A stretch of 64,000 nucleotides of DNA from an uncultured Dorea sp. (GCA_900550865.1 URTM01000004.1:53623-117622), one strand, 5' to 3'. Shown: positions 1-9,417, numbered from the stretch's first letter. Notes: generated by a model from the letters alone, not told the origin. Numbers and translations are program-made.

Positions 1-854
1 CACCGTCAGCATCTTCTGAATTACATGATGTGCAGTCTGGGTATATAACTTCTTCTATACCGGCGGATTCTGTCTCTGACTATTCTGCTCCGGCTATGAT
101 GAATCAGACTAATTACTCTGCGGATCCAGAAGCCCCTGCTGCTACTACTCCGGCGTCCACAACGAACATCCAGCAGTACCGCAGCCGCAAAGAACGTGCA
201 GAATTCAAAGAATTACTGTTTGTTGCAGAGCAGTATCTCGGCAAGACACTTTCCACTACAGATATTGACCAGATTACATATTTTTATGATACACTGAATA
301 TGTCGGCAGAACTTATTGAGTATCTGATCGAATATTGTGTCGAAAATGGTCACAAGAGTATGCACTATATTAATAAGGTGGCCTTATCATGGCATGAAGA
401 AAACATAACAACTGTGAATCTTGCAAAGACAAGCTCATTTCTTTATAATAAGAACTGTTATTGTGTCTTGAATGCATACGGTATCAAAGGCCGTGGTCCT
501 GCCGCTTCTGAGATTGCCTATATCCGCAAGTGGTCAGAAGAGTATGGATTTGCTCTGGAAGTCATCCTTGAAGCATGTGACCGTACGATGAATGCCATTC
601 ATCAGCCAAGCTTTGATTACACCGATTCCATTCTGAAGCGCTGGAAGGACAAGAATGTCCGTCAGTTAAAAGATATCGATGCGGTCGATGCTGATTACCG
701 CAAAGAGAAAGAACGCGCAAAAGAACTGGCAAAAGAACGCAAGAGACAACAGCAGGCTCAGAAGCCTGTAATCAACCAGAACAATAAGTTCAATAATTTC
801 GATGGTCGTTCCTATGATATGAATGATCTGGAACGCCGTTTGGTTCAGCAATAA
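1..854 (+). CDS. DnaD-domain replication initiation protein (5'-partial)
   Basis: The frame is open from base 3 through the GTG at 30, so the true start lies upstream of the window. The visible part has a low-complexity linker rich in Ser, Pro, Thr and Ala (to about residue 45), then a helical DnaD/DnaB_2-type domain with the typical end in which an alanine/tyrosine-rich helix precedes 'ILKRWKDKNVR'. The C-terminus is charged (Lys/Glu-rich coiled segment, then Asn/Gln-rich tail). DnaD/DnaB proteins of Firmicutes help load the replicative helicase at origins and stalled forks. The next gene is a DnaC/DnaI-like ATPase, which fits a helicase-loading pair. Family assignment is by overall pattern and context; the missing N-terminus cannot be judged. 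Confidence 0.8.
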   Translation, partial: PSASSELHDVQSGYITSSIPADSVSDYSAPAMMNQTNYSADPEAPAATTPASTTNIQQYRSRKERAEFKELLFVAEQYLGKTLSTTDIDQITYFYDTLNMSAELIEYLIEYCVENGHKSMHYINKVALSWHEENITTVNLAKTSSFLYNKNCYCVLNAYGIKGRGPAASEIAYIRKWSEEYGFALEVILEACDRTMNAIHQPSFDYTDSILKRWKDKNVRQLKDIDAVDADYRKEKERAKELAKERKRQQQAQKPVINQNNKFNNFDGRSYDMNDLERRLVQQ

Positions 855-903
855 AGTATACATATCAGATTTTATTATGCGAATGCAGAGGAGTTTCCAT
901 CAC

Positions 904-1917
904 ATGGCACTTTCCAATTCTCAGTACGATCACTTAATGCGTACTTATGAACAAAGACAACTGGATAATGAGTTTCAGCTCAGAAAACGCTATGAGAAGG
1001 CATACGCTCTCATTCCCGAATTAGAGGAAATGGATCATTCCATCTCCTCTTTAAGTGTTAAAAAGGCAAGACTGCTTCTGGACGGAGACCAGACCGCTCT
1101 GTCTTCATTAAAGTCAGAGATTGAAGAACTCTCTGCCAGAAAGCCTACTTTATTAAAAGCACATGGTCTGCCTGCCAATTATCTCGAAATGCATTATCAG
1201 TGTCCGGACTGTAAGGATACTGGTTACATTGGCACACACAAATGTCACTGTTTCAAAAAAGCAATTGTAGACTATTTATATACACAATCCAATCTCAAAG
1301 ATATCCTTGACAAAGAGAACTTCTCAACCTGTTCTCTGACCTATTATTCCAGAAATCATATCGATCCTCTTACCGGACGGTCTTCTCTGGAATCCATGGA
1401 AACCGCATTAAATGTCTGTCACAACTTCGTAGATACATTTTCTGAAGAATTTCATAACATACTACTGTATGGAGACACCGGTGTCGGAAAGACTTTTCTT
1501 TCCCACTGCGTTGCAAAAGAATTAATGGACTCTGCTTATTCCGTTATCTACTTTACAGCGGCCGGACTTTTTGATATCCTTGCAGAGAACACATTTGGGA
1601 AGCGGCAGAACAAGGATTCTGATGTATTTGAACATATCTATGACTGTGACTTGCTGATCATTGATGATCTGGGAACAGAACTGCCGAATTCATTCACTGT
1701 GTCCCAGCTGTTCATTTGTTTGAATGAACGTATATTAAGGCAGAAATCAACCATAATATCTACCAACCTTGCATTGGATGATATAAAAACTATTTACTCG
1801 GAACGGACGTTTTCACGTATCAGCAGTAATTATACAATTCTGCGTATTACCGGTGACGATATCCGTATCCAAAAAAAATTATTAAACCTGGGAGGTACTA
1901 ATGATGTTACGCCGTAA
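904..1917 (+). CDS. DnaC/DnaI-like helicase-loader ATPase
   Basis: The product is an AAA+ ATPase of the DnaC/IstB/DnaI group, about 337 residues. It has an N-terminal coiled region and a four-cysteine zinc-binding segment (CPDCKDTGYIGTHKCHC). A Walker A GDTGVGKT and a Walker B LLIIDDLG follow, and then a sensor region with STN. DnaI-type loaders place DnaB-family helicase on DNA and carry such a zinc domain. I chose the ATG at 904 because GAGGAG lies at 889-894. Upstream in-frame starts would overlap the DnaD gene and lack a ribosome site. The gene follows the DnaD gene by 49 bp, and its end overlaps the start of the PRPP synthetase gene by 17 bp, so the three are probably co-transcribed. Confidence 0.88.
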   Translation: MALSNSQYDHLMRTYEQRQLDNEFQLRKRYEKAYALIPELEEMDHSISSLSVKKARLLLDGDQTALSSLKSEIEELSARKPTLLKAHGLPANYLEMHYQCPDCKDTGYIGTHKCHCFKKAIVDYLYTQSNLKDILDKENFSTCSLTYYSRNHIDPLTGRSSLESMETALNVCHNFVDTFSEEFHNILLYGDTGVGKTFLSHCVAKELMDSAYSVIYFTAAGLFDILAENTFGKRQNKDSDVFEHIYDCDLLIIDDLGTELPNSFTVSQLFICLNERILRQKSTIISTNLALDDIKTIYSERTFSRISSNYTILRITGDDIRIQKKLLNLGGTNDVTP

Positions 1918-3088
1918 CGATCGTAATCTTGAGAATATACCGGTAGGAGCACTTGGACTGATCGCTCTTGACGGTTGTACAGAGATGGGAGCAAAGGTTA
2001 ATGACTATCTCGTAAAATGGAGAAAAGAAGATGGACACGTTCATAAGAACGATGTTGCTTTTACAGGATATGAGAAAGACACATACTTAATCGATGCAAA
2101 AGTTCCACGTTTTGGTTCTGGTGAAGCCAAAGGTATCATCAACGAATCTGTTCGTGGTAAAGACCTTTATCTTATGGTCGATGTATGCAACTACAGCCTG
2201 ACATATTCACTGACAGGAAATATTAATCATATGTCCCCTGACGATCATTATCAGAACTTGAAACGTATTATTGCAGCAGTAGGAGGAAAAGGGCGTCGTA
2301 TCAACGTCATTATGCCATTCTTATATGAAAGCCGTCAGCACAAGAGAAGCAGCCGTGAATCTCTGGACTGTGCACTTGCTCTTCAGGAGCTTGTCCGCAT
2401 GGGTGTTGACAATATCATCACATTTGATGCACACGACCCTCGTGTACAGAATGCGATCCCGTTAAGTGGATTTGAAACAATCCGTCCGACATACCAGTTC
2501 ATCAAAGGCCTTCTCCGTACATTCAAAGACCTTCAGATCGACAGTGATCACATGATGGCGATCAGCCCGGACGAAGGTGCAACCGGACGTGCAATCTATC
2601 TCGCCAATGTGCTGAACCTTGATATGGGTATGTTCTACAAACGCCGTGACTTCTCACGTGTGGTAGACGGACGTAATCCGATCGTTGCTCATGAGTTCCT
2701 TGGCTCTTCTGTAGAAGGAAAAGATGTAATTATTCTGGATGATATGATTTCTTCCGGTGACAGTATGTTAGATGTTGCCCGCCAGTTAAAACAGCGCAAA
2801 GCAAAACGTATCTTCTGTGCTGCTACATTTGGTCTGTTCACAAACGGACTCGAGAAGTTCGACCAGGCATATGAAGAAGGTATCCTGGATGCTGTTCTGA
2901 CTACTAACCTGATCTATCAGACACCGGAACTTCTGGAACGTCCATACTACATCAACTGCGACATGAGCAAATACATCGCACTTGTCATTGATACACTGAA
3001 CCATGATGGTTCTATCAGCAGCATCCTGAATCCGATCGAACGAATCCAGAATGTTGTAACAAAGTATAAAAACGGTGAAGAGATCTAA
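1901..3088 (+). CDS. prs: Ribose-phosphate pyrophosphokinase (PRPP synthetase)
   Basis: The enzyme transfers pyrophosphate from ATP to ribose 5-phosphate to make PRPP for purine, pyrimidine, His, Trp and NAD synthesis. It has the FDAHDPRVQNAI segment, which matches the usual histidine/aspartate ATP-site region. The PRPP-binding loop VIILDDMISSGDS is clear. At 395 residues it is longer than the usual 310-320, as is seen in a clostridial subgroup. GGAGGT at 1891-1896 serves either ATG 1901 (4-nt spacing) or ATG 1904 (7 nt); the second is the better spaced. The start lies inside the end of the DnaC-like gene, suggesting translational coupling. A strong terminator follows the stop. Confidence 0.92.
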   Translation: MMLRRNDRNLENIPVGALGLIALDGCTEMGAKVNDYLVKWRKEDGHVHKNDVAFTGYEKDTYLIDAKVPRFGSGEAKGIINESVRGKDLYLMVDVCNYSLTYSLTGNINHMSPDDHYQNLKRIIAAVGGKGRRINVIMPFLYESRQHKRSSRESLDCALALQELVRMGVDNIITFDAHDPRVQNAIPLSGFETIRPTYQFIKGLLRTFKDLQIDSDHMMAISPDEGATGRAIYLANVLNLDMGMFYKRRDFSRVVDGRNPIVAHEFLGSSVEGKDVIILDDMISSGDSMLDVARQLKQRKAKRIFCAATFGLFTNGLEKFDQAYEEGILDAVLTTNLIYQTPELLERPYYINCDMSKYIALVIDTLNHDGSISSILNPIERIQNVVTKYKNGEEI

Positions 3089-3107
3089 GATTATCACAAC
3101 TATAAAC

Positions 3108-3140
3108 CAAAAGTATGTGAAGCATCTTTCCATACTTTTG
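3108..3140 (+). repeat. Perfect inverted repeat after prs
   Basis: CAAAAGTATG at 3108-3117 is exactly complementary to CATACTTTTG at 3131-3140, with a 13-nt loop. It sits between the prs stop and the GC-rich terminator and may protect the 3' end of the mRNA or act as an upstream terminator stem. Confidence 0.6.
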
Positions 3141-3144
3141 TCAT

Positions 3145-3180
3145 AAAAAAGCTGTCGGGGAATTCCCGGCAGCATTTTTT
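3145..3180 (+). terminator. Intrinsic terminator of the DnaD-DnaC-prs operon
   Basis: The arms GCTGTCGGG and CCCGGCAGC (one G-T pair) form a GC-rich stem flanked by A6 and T6 tracts, so it can act in both directions. It separates the + strand operon from the convergent YhaN-like gene. Confidence 0.9.
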
Positions 3181-3232
3181 ATATCTTTGTATACTATTTA
3201 TTCATTATTCACTCTATAAATTAATTAGCATC

Positions 3233-4801
3233 CTACAATTCTATCTTATGATAAGCAATTCCTGCTTCCTTCATCACCTGTTCTTCTCTTTTCTGGCAGG
3301 TGAACACAATTACTTGTTTCTTATGTGCTTTCAGCCATTTAAGTGTCTGCAGCATTCTCTCTTCATCATAATATGCGAACGCATCGTCCAGAATTACCGG
3401 CATCTCTTCTTCACATAACAGTTCTCCCACCGCCATACGCAGTGCCAGATAGATCTGTTCTACCGTTCCACGGCTTACCTGCTCGATCTCTACCAGTTTA
3501 TCATCGGTCACAAGTGATACATGAAGTTTTTCATCTGTAACAAGCTTCGTATATTTTCCATCGGTGATATCTCGGATGATCGCAGACGCCTTCTCATTCA
3601 GGTCTCTTTTTAGATATCCGCGCATTTCCCCGGACAGCTGCTCCAGATGATCCGCTGCCATCTGAACTGCCTGGCGTTTCATCTCATATTCTCTGGATCG
3701 TTCATTGATCTCATCCAGTTCCGCAAGCTGTTCTCCAAGATTGTCATATTGGATTCTTTTTTCCTTCAGTTCTGCCGTGATGTGCGCCTTTTCCCACCGC
3801 AATTTCTCGATTGGAACTTTTTCTTCTTCCTGCGTGATCTCTTCCAGAATAATCTCCGGCTCAGTCTTTACCTGTTTCTTTCCGACTTTCATCCGGTTCC
3901 ATACATACAGACCGAATGCAAGGAACAGTACGATCGCCACCAGATAATTCCACGGTTTCGAGAACAGTACCACCGCAACGATGATAACCAGAGCGAATAT
4001 CAGAATTTCCATCGGATGGATCCTCCATTTTTCCGGACGGATCTCATCCATCACACCTTTTCCGTGCTCTTCGTCCTTCTGTCGTTCTTTCCGCCTTTCT
4101 TCTTCTTTTTCGATCCGGTACTCCAGTTCTTCCTCTATGCGGTCCAGTTCCTCCTCCAGATGGTGAACATCACGCCAGACAAACGAGACTTCCTGCTCCA
4201 GTTTTTCACGCTTCTGCTGCTTTCTGGACATCTCCATGCGGATCTCGTTCTCCAGAATCTTCTTTCTTGCTTTCAGCTGTTCCAAAGCTCCGTTCAGATC
4301 AATCTCACCATTTCCTGAAGTATAATAATTCGTTGCATAATTCTTTAATTCCGCCGCCATGCTTTCGCCCATCTGCGCATTTCTCTGGCTCATGGAAACC
4401 GTATTATCATAGCGGTCTGCGTCCATCTCTCCAAGCAGCATCTGCAGATCTCCATCTTCTACAGAAAGAACCTCTCCATCTTCTATACAGACAAGCTCTG
4501 CCTTTTTGGAATATTTATCAAAATTTCTTTCAATGCGGAAATGTTTCCCTCCGCTTGTAAATTTCAGCACTCCGGAATAATAATTGGGATTCTCCCATGG
4601 TTCATAGGTACTGAACGTATCATTCTGGGCCGCCCTTCCTCTTCCACGTTCTATTCCGAAGAGCATTCCTTTGATAAACGTATGGATCGTAGATTTTCCC
4701 GATTCATTTTCCCCATGGATCAGGTTGATCCCCTCTTCCAGTTCCATCTGCCGGTCATGAAATTTTCCAAAGTTTTTTAACAATAATTCATTAATCTGCA
4801 T
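3233..4801 (-). CDS. YhaN-like SbcC/Rad50-type AAA ATPase
   Basis: The 522-residue product starts with an SMC/Rad50-type N-lobe: NFGKF near residue 10 and a Walker A HGENESGKST near residue 33. A short coiled coil follows, then two adjacent hydrophobic segments (about residues 265-300) that look membrane-spanning, then a second coiled coil. A C-lobe follows with the signature-like VSRGTVEQIYLALR and the Walker B MPVILDDAFAYYD. This is the layout of Bacillus YhaN, which carries two TM helices where SbcC has a long coiled coil. It starts 9 bp after the YhaO-like gene stop. Together they probably form a membrane-tethered nuclease-ATPase for DNA ends; that role is inferred from Mre11-Rad50. Confidence 0.85.
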   Translation of the reverse strand: MQINELLLKNFGKFHDRQMELEEGINLIHGENESGKSTIHTFIKGMLFGIERGRGRAAQNDTFSTYEPWENPNYYSGVLKFTSGGKHFRIERNFDKYSKKAELVCIEDGEVLSVEDGDLQMLLGEMDADRYDNTVSMSQRNAQMGESMAAELKNYATNYYTSGNGEIDLNGALEQLKARKKILENEIRMEMSRKQQKREKLEQEVSFVWRDVHHLEEELDRIEEELEYRIEKEEERRKERQKDEEHGKGVMDEIRPEKWRIHPMEILIFALVIIVAVVLFSKPWNYLVAIVLFLAFGLYVWNRMKVGKKQVKTEPEIILEEITQEEEKVPIEKLRWEKAHITAELKEKRIQYDNLGEQLAELDEINERSREYEMKRQAVQMAADHLEQLSGEMRGYLKRDLNEKASAIIRDITDGKYTKLVTDEKLHVSLVTDDKLVEIEQVSRGTVEQIYLALRMAVGELLCEEEMPVILDDAFAYYDEERMLQTLKWLKAHKKQVIVFTCQKREEQVMKEAGIAYHKIEL

Positions 4802-4810
4802 CTTTCGGTT

Positions 4811-5866
4811 CTAGCCTCTTCTTGTCTCCATCAACGCCCGGACTCCCTCACAGAGTGCCTGATACTCCAGACTGTCTGCAGGATACCCTTCCAGACTTTC
4901 GATGTATTGCCCAAGAATATTTCCTTTATTTTCATTTTTTAATTTTTCAAAATCATATGCTGGCTTTGTGTGGTCCGTAATCTCCACTACATTGCCATAT
5001 GGATCCATGTGATCCAGTTCATACCAGATATCTGGATCACGATATCCGGTCAGTGTGATCTTGTACATGTGCTGCTTTCCCTGCTCTTCGATCAGGTCTG
5101 CGATTTTCTGCCTCAGCGCATGACCGGTCACAGACTTATCCACTTTTACCTCACAGTGTCTGTATTCACGTAACGCATGCGGTACAAACCGGATCTGACA
5201 GCCTTTTCCGGTAATTCTTCCTTCGATATAACCATGTGCGCCGGTATCTCCCACATCTGTCGGTTCCAGTGAACCTGCATATGCCATCCGGTTGTCCACC
5301 AGTACCTGTGGTTTGTGAATATGACCGAATGCCACATAATCATAGCCAAGTGTCATGATCTGACTGCTCTTGATTGGAATATGTTTCTCATCTCCGCCAT
5401 GTGCAAGCAGAATCTCGTATTTCTGCCTTTCTTCCGGGACTGCATGATCATAGACCGGCTCAGGGATTTCCCTGGAATGATAGCTGCATCCATAGACAGC
5501 CGTCTGGATCCGTTCAAGCTCCACACAGTCCATCTCCTGTGAACAGATCATGTGCACATGCGGTGCCCAGGTAAATGTCCTGTAATAAGAGTTTTTCTTG
5601 ATATGATCATGGTTGCCGGCAATCATGACCACCTCGGTATGTTCCAGCATTTCCAGTATGGAATTCATCTCTTTTAATTCTCTTAACAGCGGCTGTCTGT
5701 GAAACAGATCACCGGCGATCAGCAAAAGATCTGTCTTCTTCTGGTTACAGATCTCTATGATATCACGAAAACTGTCCCAGAGTTCCTGTTCTCTATTTTG
5801 ACTGTACGCGTTTCCCGCGTCCGGTTTTGCCCCTAAATGCAAGTCTGCGATGTGTATGAACTTCAT
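4811..5866 (-). CDS. YhaO-like metallophosphoesterase (SbcD/Mre11 family)
   Basis: The product opens with HIADLHLG, then shows GDLFHRQ, AGNHDH and the late GHIHKPQ metal-binding motifs of calcineurin-like nucleases. At 351 residues it fits YhaO/SbcD DNA exonucleases. The start at 5866 is firm: the conserved first residues begin there and GGAAGG/GCAAGG precede the ATG. The first 74 bp overlap the 3' end of the VanS-like gene in another frame, so translation may be coupled. The Rad50-like partner follows 9 bp downstream. Confidence 0.9.
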   Translation of the reverse strand: MKFIHIADLHLGAKPDAGNAYSQNREQELWDSFRDIIEICNQKKTDLLLIAGDLFHRQPLLRELKEMNSILEMLEHTEVVMIAGNHDHIKKNSYYRTFTWAPHVHMICSQEMDCVELERIQTAVYGCSYHSREIPEPVYDHAVPEERQKYEILLAHGGDEKHIPIKSSQIMTLGYDYVAFGHIHKPQVLVDNRMAYAGSLEPTDVGDTGAHGYIEGRITGKGCQIRFVPHALREYRHCEVKVDKSVTGHALRQKIADLIEEQGKQHMYKITLTGYRDPDIWYELDHMDPYGNVVEITDHTKPAYDFEKLKNENKGNILGQYIESLEGYPADSLEYQALCEGVRALMETRRG

Positions 5867-7016
5867 CCTTGCTTCCTTCCTTCTGTTCTGTCTTTTCTTT
5901 CGATGGCAGTGTCACGACAAACTGCGTCCGGTTGTCATCGCTTTTTGCCAGAATTCTTCCCCCGTGCAGCTCTACGATCTGTTTGGCAATCGCAAGTCCC
6001 AGACCTGCCCCGCCGGTTCCCGTCGATCTGGAACCATCCACACGGTAGAATTTCTCGAATATCGTCTGAAGCATATCGCCCGGAATCTTATCCCCTGCAT
6101 TGGTAAATGTAATCTCAATATCTCCATCTTTCAGCTTTGCTTCGATCCGGATCTCCGTATCTGCATAGCAGTAAGCAATTGCATTTCTTAAGATATTATC
6201 GAATACTCTCGCAAGCTTGTCCGGATCTCCGTAGATCATCAGATCCTCTTCCACGTCCACTTCGCAGGTCAGTTTCTTCTCCTGCAGGACTCCGTACAGC
6301 TCATCTGCAAGCTGCTCCAGCATCATCGTAAGATCAATCTCTACTGGTTCCAGTTCAATGTTCTGAAGATTGTATCTGGTGATGTCAAAGAATTCATTGA
6401 TCAGTTCGCCCAGCCGGATGGATTTTTCAAGCGCAATGTGTGTATATGCCTTCCGTTCTTCTTCCGGCATGTCCGGATGATCTTCCAGCATCGTAAGATA
6501 TGCCACGATCGATGTCAGCGGTGTCTTCAGGTCATGTGCCAGAAAAAGCACCAGGTCATTTTTCTTCTTTTCACCTTCTGCCGCTTCCAGTTCCTGCCGC
6601 TTTAACGTTGCCTTGATCTCATTCAACCGGATCTCGATCGGCTTTAATTCCGTGATCAGATGGATCGGATCCGTGGATTCCGAGATGATATTTTCAATTC
6701 CATGATCGATCTGATCCAGATATTTTGTCATCTGAGAAAGTGCCACATAAAAAAACAGCGCAAAAAGGATCAGATAACCGACGATCATGAAAAATGTCTT
6801 GTTATCTCCGATCAGCTGCCAGTAAAGATGGACCGCCGTCTTTTCATTTACATTCAGAAATACCAGAACATCTACAAAAGTTCTGGCAAAACTGTCATTA
6901 TAAATTCCATCGATCACGAATTTAAGCAGTACTCCTCCTACCAGTACGGTCAATGCTGTGATCAGCACCGTCTGCAACAGGAGACTGAATTTTAATTTCC
7001 GATAATTATTCTTCAA
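5793..7016 (-). CDS. VanS-like membrane sensor histidine kinase
   Basis: The kinase has two membrane helices (about residues 12-35 and 75-95) around a short outside loop. A DHp domain with FLAHDLKTPLTS (His at about 161) and a HATPase domain with the N, G1 (GAGLGLAIAK) and G2 boxes follow. The LAHDLKTPLTS form is typical of the VanS group. I prefer the TTG at 7016 (407 residues), next to the response-regulator stop, over a start at 7073 that would lie 67 bp inside that gene; the choice is not certain. The last 24 codons overlap the YhaO-like gene. No vanHAX or other resistance genes are in the window, so the signal sensed is unknown. Confidence 0.85.
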   Translation of the reverse strand: MKNNYRKLKFSLLLQTVLITALTVLVGGVLLKFVIDGIYNDSFARTFVDVLVFLNVNEKTAVHLYWQLIGDNKTFFMIVGYLILFALFFYVALSQMTKYLDQIDHGIENIISESTDPIHLITELKPIEIRLNEIKATLKRQELEAAEGEKKKNDLVLFLAHDLKTPLTSIVAYLTMLEDHPDMPEEERKAYTHIALEKSIRLGELINEFFDITRYNLQNIELEPVEIDLTMMLEQLADELYGVLQEKKLTCEVDVEEDLMIYGDPDKLARVFDNILRNAIAYCYADTEIRIEAKLKDGDIEITFTNAGDKIPGDMLQTIFEKFYRVDGSRSTGTGGAGLGLAIAKQIVELHGGRILAKSDDNRTQFVVTLPSKEKTEQKEGSKDEVHTHRRLAFRGKTGRGKRVQSK

Positions 7017-7695
7017 CCTTATAGCCCACTCCCCACACAGTCTTGATAAAATCAGACTTGCCTGTCGGTGCACTCATCTTCTCACGGAGATGACGGATAT
7101 GCACCATCACCGTATTGTTACTGTTCTTATAGTATTTCTCATGCCATACTTTCTCGAATAATTCTTCCGAGCTTATGACCTTTCCCCGGTTCTCACAGAG
7201 AAGCCAGAGGATGTCGAACTCGATCGGGGTCAGTGTCAGCGGAACTTCATTGTATACACATTCGTGGGAAGTCCGGTTCAGAAGCAGTCCCCCGAAATCC
7301 AGGACATCGCCCTCTTCTTTCGTTCCTTCATTGTACTGTGTATATCTGCGAAGCTGTGCTTTTACCCTTGCTACTAATTCCAGCGGATTGAACGGCTTTG
7401 GAATATAATCATCTGCTCCCAGCGTAAGCCCTGTGATCTTATCCATATATTCTGTCTTCGCCGTCAGCATGATCACCGGAAATGTATACTTCTGCCGGAT
7501 CTGCTTCAGGATCTGGAAGCCGTCAATATCCGGAAGCATGATATCCAGGATCGCAAGATCGATCTTCGTACTGTTGATACAGTCCAGCGCGTCCTGTCCG
7601 TTGTAAAATTTGAATACTTTGTATTGGTCATTCTGGAGATAAAGCTCTACTACATCAGCGATTTCCTTTTCGTCATCTACTACTAATATATTCAT
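7006..7695 (-). CDS. VanR-like OmpR-family response regulator
   Basis: The receiver domain has the acidic pair DDE, the phosphoacceptor Asp at about 51 (LAILDIMLP), T in MLTAKTE and K in IPKPFNPLEL. A winged-helix DNA-binding domain ends in TVWGVGYKVEE. The start ATG at 7695 is set by GGAGGG, 5 nt upstream. Its stop overlaps the preferred TTG start of the cognate VanS-like kinase by 11 bp. A 42-bp perfect palindrome lies directly upstream and would separate it from asnS transcription. Confidence 0.93.
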   Translation of the reverse strand: MNILVVDDEKEIADVVELYLQNDQYKVFKFYNGQDALDCINSTKIDLAILDIMLPDIDGFQILKQIRQKYTFPVIMLTAKTEYMDKITGLTLGADDYIPKPFNPLELVARVKAQLRRYTQYNEGTKEEGDVLDFGGLLLNRTSHECVYNEVPLTLTPIEFDILWLLCENRGKVISSEELFEKVWHEKYYKNSNNTVMVHIRHLREKMSAPTGKSDFIKTVWGVGYKVEE

Positions 7696-7710
7696 ACTGC
7701 CCTCCATTCT

Positions 7711-7752
7711 ATATGGGGACGGGGGATTTCTAGAAATCCCCCGTCCCCATAT
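7711..7752. repeat. 42-bp perfect palindrome, type A GGGGACGGGGG element
   Basis: The 21-bp arm ATATGGGGACGGGGGATTTCT is followed immediately by its exact complement. It lies between the asnS stop and the regulator gene, both on the minus strand. Near-identical palindromes are at 15271-15310 and 54732-54773. It lacks a T-tract right after the stem in either direction, so a plain Rho-independent terminator is not certain. Confidence 0.9.
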
Positions 7753-7784
7753 ACGTTTTTATATACGTTTTTATATACGTTTTT
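7749..7784. repeat. Three tandem copies of a 12-mer
   Basis: ATATACGTTTTT is repeated three times without change. The first copy shares its ATAT with the end of the palindrome. On the plus strand the T5 tracts come after the palindrome arm; the function is unknown. Confidence 0.85.
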
Positions 7785-7793
7785 CAAGTATCG

Positions 7794-7811
7794 TTATCCA
7801 CATTATCCACA
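7794..7811. promoter_or_regulatory. Two head-to-tail perfect DnaA boxes
   Basis: TTATCCACA occurs twice with no spacer (7794-7802 and 7803-7811), immediately downstream of asnS. Two perfect consensus boxes in direct abutment are unlikely by chance. Confidence 0.7.
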
Positions 7812-7812
7812 A

Positions 7813-9204
7813 TTACAATTCGCAGTTGTTGACAGTTCTTGGGAATGGAATTACGTCACGGATATTGCCCATTCCTGTCAGATACATAACGCATCTCTCG
7901 AATCCAAGTCCGAATCCGGCATGTCTTGTAGAACCGTATTTACGAAGATCCATGTAGAACTTGTAGTCTTCTTCCTTCAGTCCCAGTTCATCCATTCTTG
8001 CTTTCAGCTTATCGTAGTCATCCTCTCTCTGGCTTCCTCCGATGATCTCACCGATTCCAGGTACCAGACAGTCTACTGCTGCAACCGTCTTGCTATCGTC
8101 ATTCAGCTTCATGTAGAATGCTTTGATCTCCTTCGGATAGTCTGTTACGAATACCGGACGTTTGAAGACTTCTTCTGTCAGGTATCTTTCGTGCTCTGTC
8201 TGAAGATCTGTTCCCCATGTTACTTTATATTCGAATTTATCATTGTGTTTCTCAAGAAGTTCTACAGCCTCTGTATATGTTACTCTTGCGAAATCAGAAG
8301 ATACTACGTTATGCAGTCTCTCCAGAAGTCCTTTGTCTACGAATGAATTGAAGAAATTCATCTCTTCCGGTGCATTCTCCAGTACATAGTTGATAACATA
8401 TTTTAACATTGCTTCTGCAACGAACATATCGTCATCAAGATCTGCAAATGCCATCTCAGGCTCGATCATCCAGAACTCTGCTGCATGACGTGTTGTGTTA
8501 GAGTTCTCTGCACGGAATGTCGGTCCGAATGTATAAATGTTACGGAATGCCTGTGCGTAAGTCTCACCATTTAACTGTCCGCTTACGGTAAGGCTTGTCT
8601 CTTTTCCGAAGAAATCTTTGGAATAATCTACGCTTCCATCTTCATTCTTCGGTACATTATTCAGATCCATGGTTGTTACCTGGAACATCTCTCCTGCACC
8701 CTCACAGTCGCTTCCTGTGATCAGTGGTGTATGCACATATACGAATCCTCTCTCCTGGAAGAACTTGTGAATCGCATATGCTGTCAGGGAACGTACACGG
8801 AATACTGCCTGGAATGTATTCGTTCTAGGTCTTAAATGTGCAATTGTTCTCAGATATTCAAAGCTGTGACGCTTCTTCTGAAGCGGGTAATCCGGTGCGG
8901 ATGCTCCTTCTACTTCTACCGTATCTGCCTGGATCTCGAATGGCTGCTTTGCCTGCGGTGTTGCTACCAGTGTACCTGTAACGATCACTGCTGCACCTAC
9001 ATTTAACTTGGAGATCTCTGCAAAGTTGTCCATCTTGTCGTGGTATACAACCTGTAAAGGCTCGAAGAATGTTCCGTCATTTACTACGATGAATCCAAAT
9101 GCTTTGGATCCGCGGATACTTCTTACCCATCCTCCGATTGTTACTTTTTGATCCATGTATGAATCGCTGTTTTTATATAATTCTCTGATTGTTGTCAATT
9201 CCAT
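7813..9204 (-). CDS. asnS: Asparaginyl-tRNA synthetase
   Basis: This class IIb synthetase charges tRNA-Asn. Its N-terminal OB-fold anticodon-binding domain includes [11 protein letters not shown] and IVVNDGT. The catalytic domain follows, with the [21 protein letters not shown] motif-2 region shown in part and a motif-3 [15 protein letters not shown]. The length of 463 residues is normal. The ATG at 9204 follows GGAGA by 8 nt. A TATAAT box at 9249-9244 on the minus strand is probably its -10. It appears to be a single-gene unit, followed by DnaA boxes and a long palindrome before the vanR-like gene. Confidence 0.97.
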   Translation of the reverse strand: MELTTIRELYKNSDSYMDQKVTIGGWVRSIRGSKAFGFIVVNDGTFFEPLQVVYHDKMDNFAEISKLNVGAAVIVTGTLVATPQAKQPFEIQADTVEVEGASAPDYPLQKKRHSFEYLRTIAHLRPRTNTFQAVFRVRSLTAYAIHKFFQERGFVYVHTPLITGSDCEGAGEMFQVTTMDLNNVPKNEDGSVDYSKDFFGKETSLTVSGQLNGETYAQAFRNIYTFGPTFRAENSNTTRHAAEFWMIEPEMAFADLDDDMFVAEAMLKYVINYVLENAPEEMNFFNSFVDKGLLERLHNVVSSDFARVTYTEAVELLEKHNDKFEYKVTWGTDLQTEHERYLTEEVFKRPVFVTDYPKEIKAFYMKLNDDSKTVAAVDCLVPGIGEIIGGSQREDDYDKLKARMDELGLKEEDYKFYMDLRKYGSTRHAGFGLGFERCVMYLTGMGNIRDVIPFPRTVNNCEL

Positions 9205-9243
9205 ACCAATGATTCTCCTTTTTAAAAACTCACATATATTCTT

Positions 9244-9272
9244 ATTATACCATATCGCCCCGATTTATGTTA
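9244..9272 (-). promoter_or_regulatory. Probable asnS promoter
   Basis: A perfect TATAAT reads on the minus strand at 9249-9244, 40 bp before the asnS start, with a weak -35 (TAACAT at 9272-9267) at 17-bp spacing. The 9205-9417 gap also shows a TATACT on the plus strand (9271-9276) that could serve pfp, but without a clear -35. Confidence 0.4.
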
Positions 9273-9417
9273 TACTATATTTACTGAATTTACTGTCTTA
9301 TACAATTTCCCATTCTGAAGCATGGCAATCTATGAGCAGTAATAATTTATCATTCTCTTCCATATATCAGCTTCATAAGTCAGATGGAAGAAATATCAAA
9401 AGTTAGGAGATCATCAT

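Noticed and set aside
3343..4780. Several long + strand frames opposite the YhaN-like gene
   Set aside because: They are antisense shadows with Ser/Phe/His-rich low-quality translations and no ribosome sites; the minus-strand gene has clear ATPase motifs.
5793..7695. Vancomycin resistance locus
   Set aside because: VanR/VanS-like proteins alone are common in Clostridia; no vanH, ligase, vanX or vanY gene is in the window.
7749..7784. CRISPR-like array
   Set aside because: The repeats are 12 bp, head-to-tail without spacers, and no cas gene is present.
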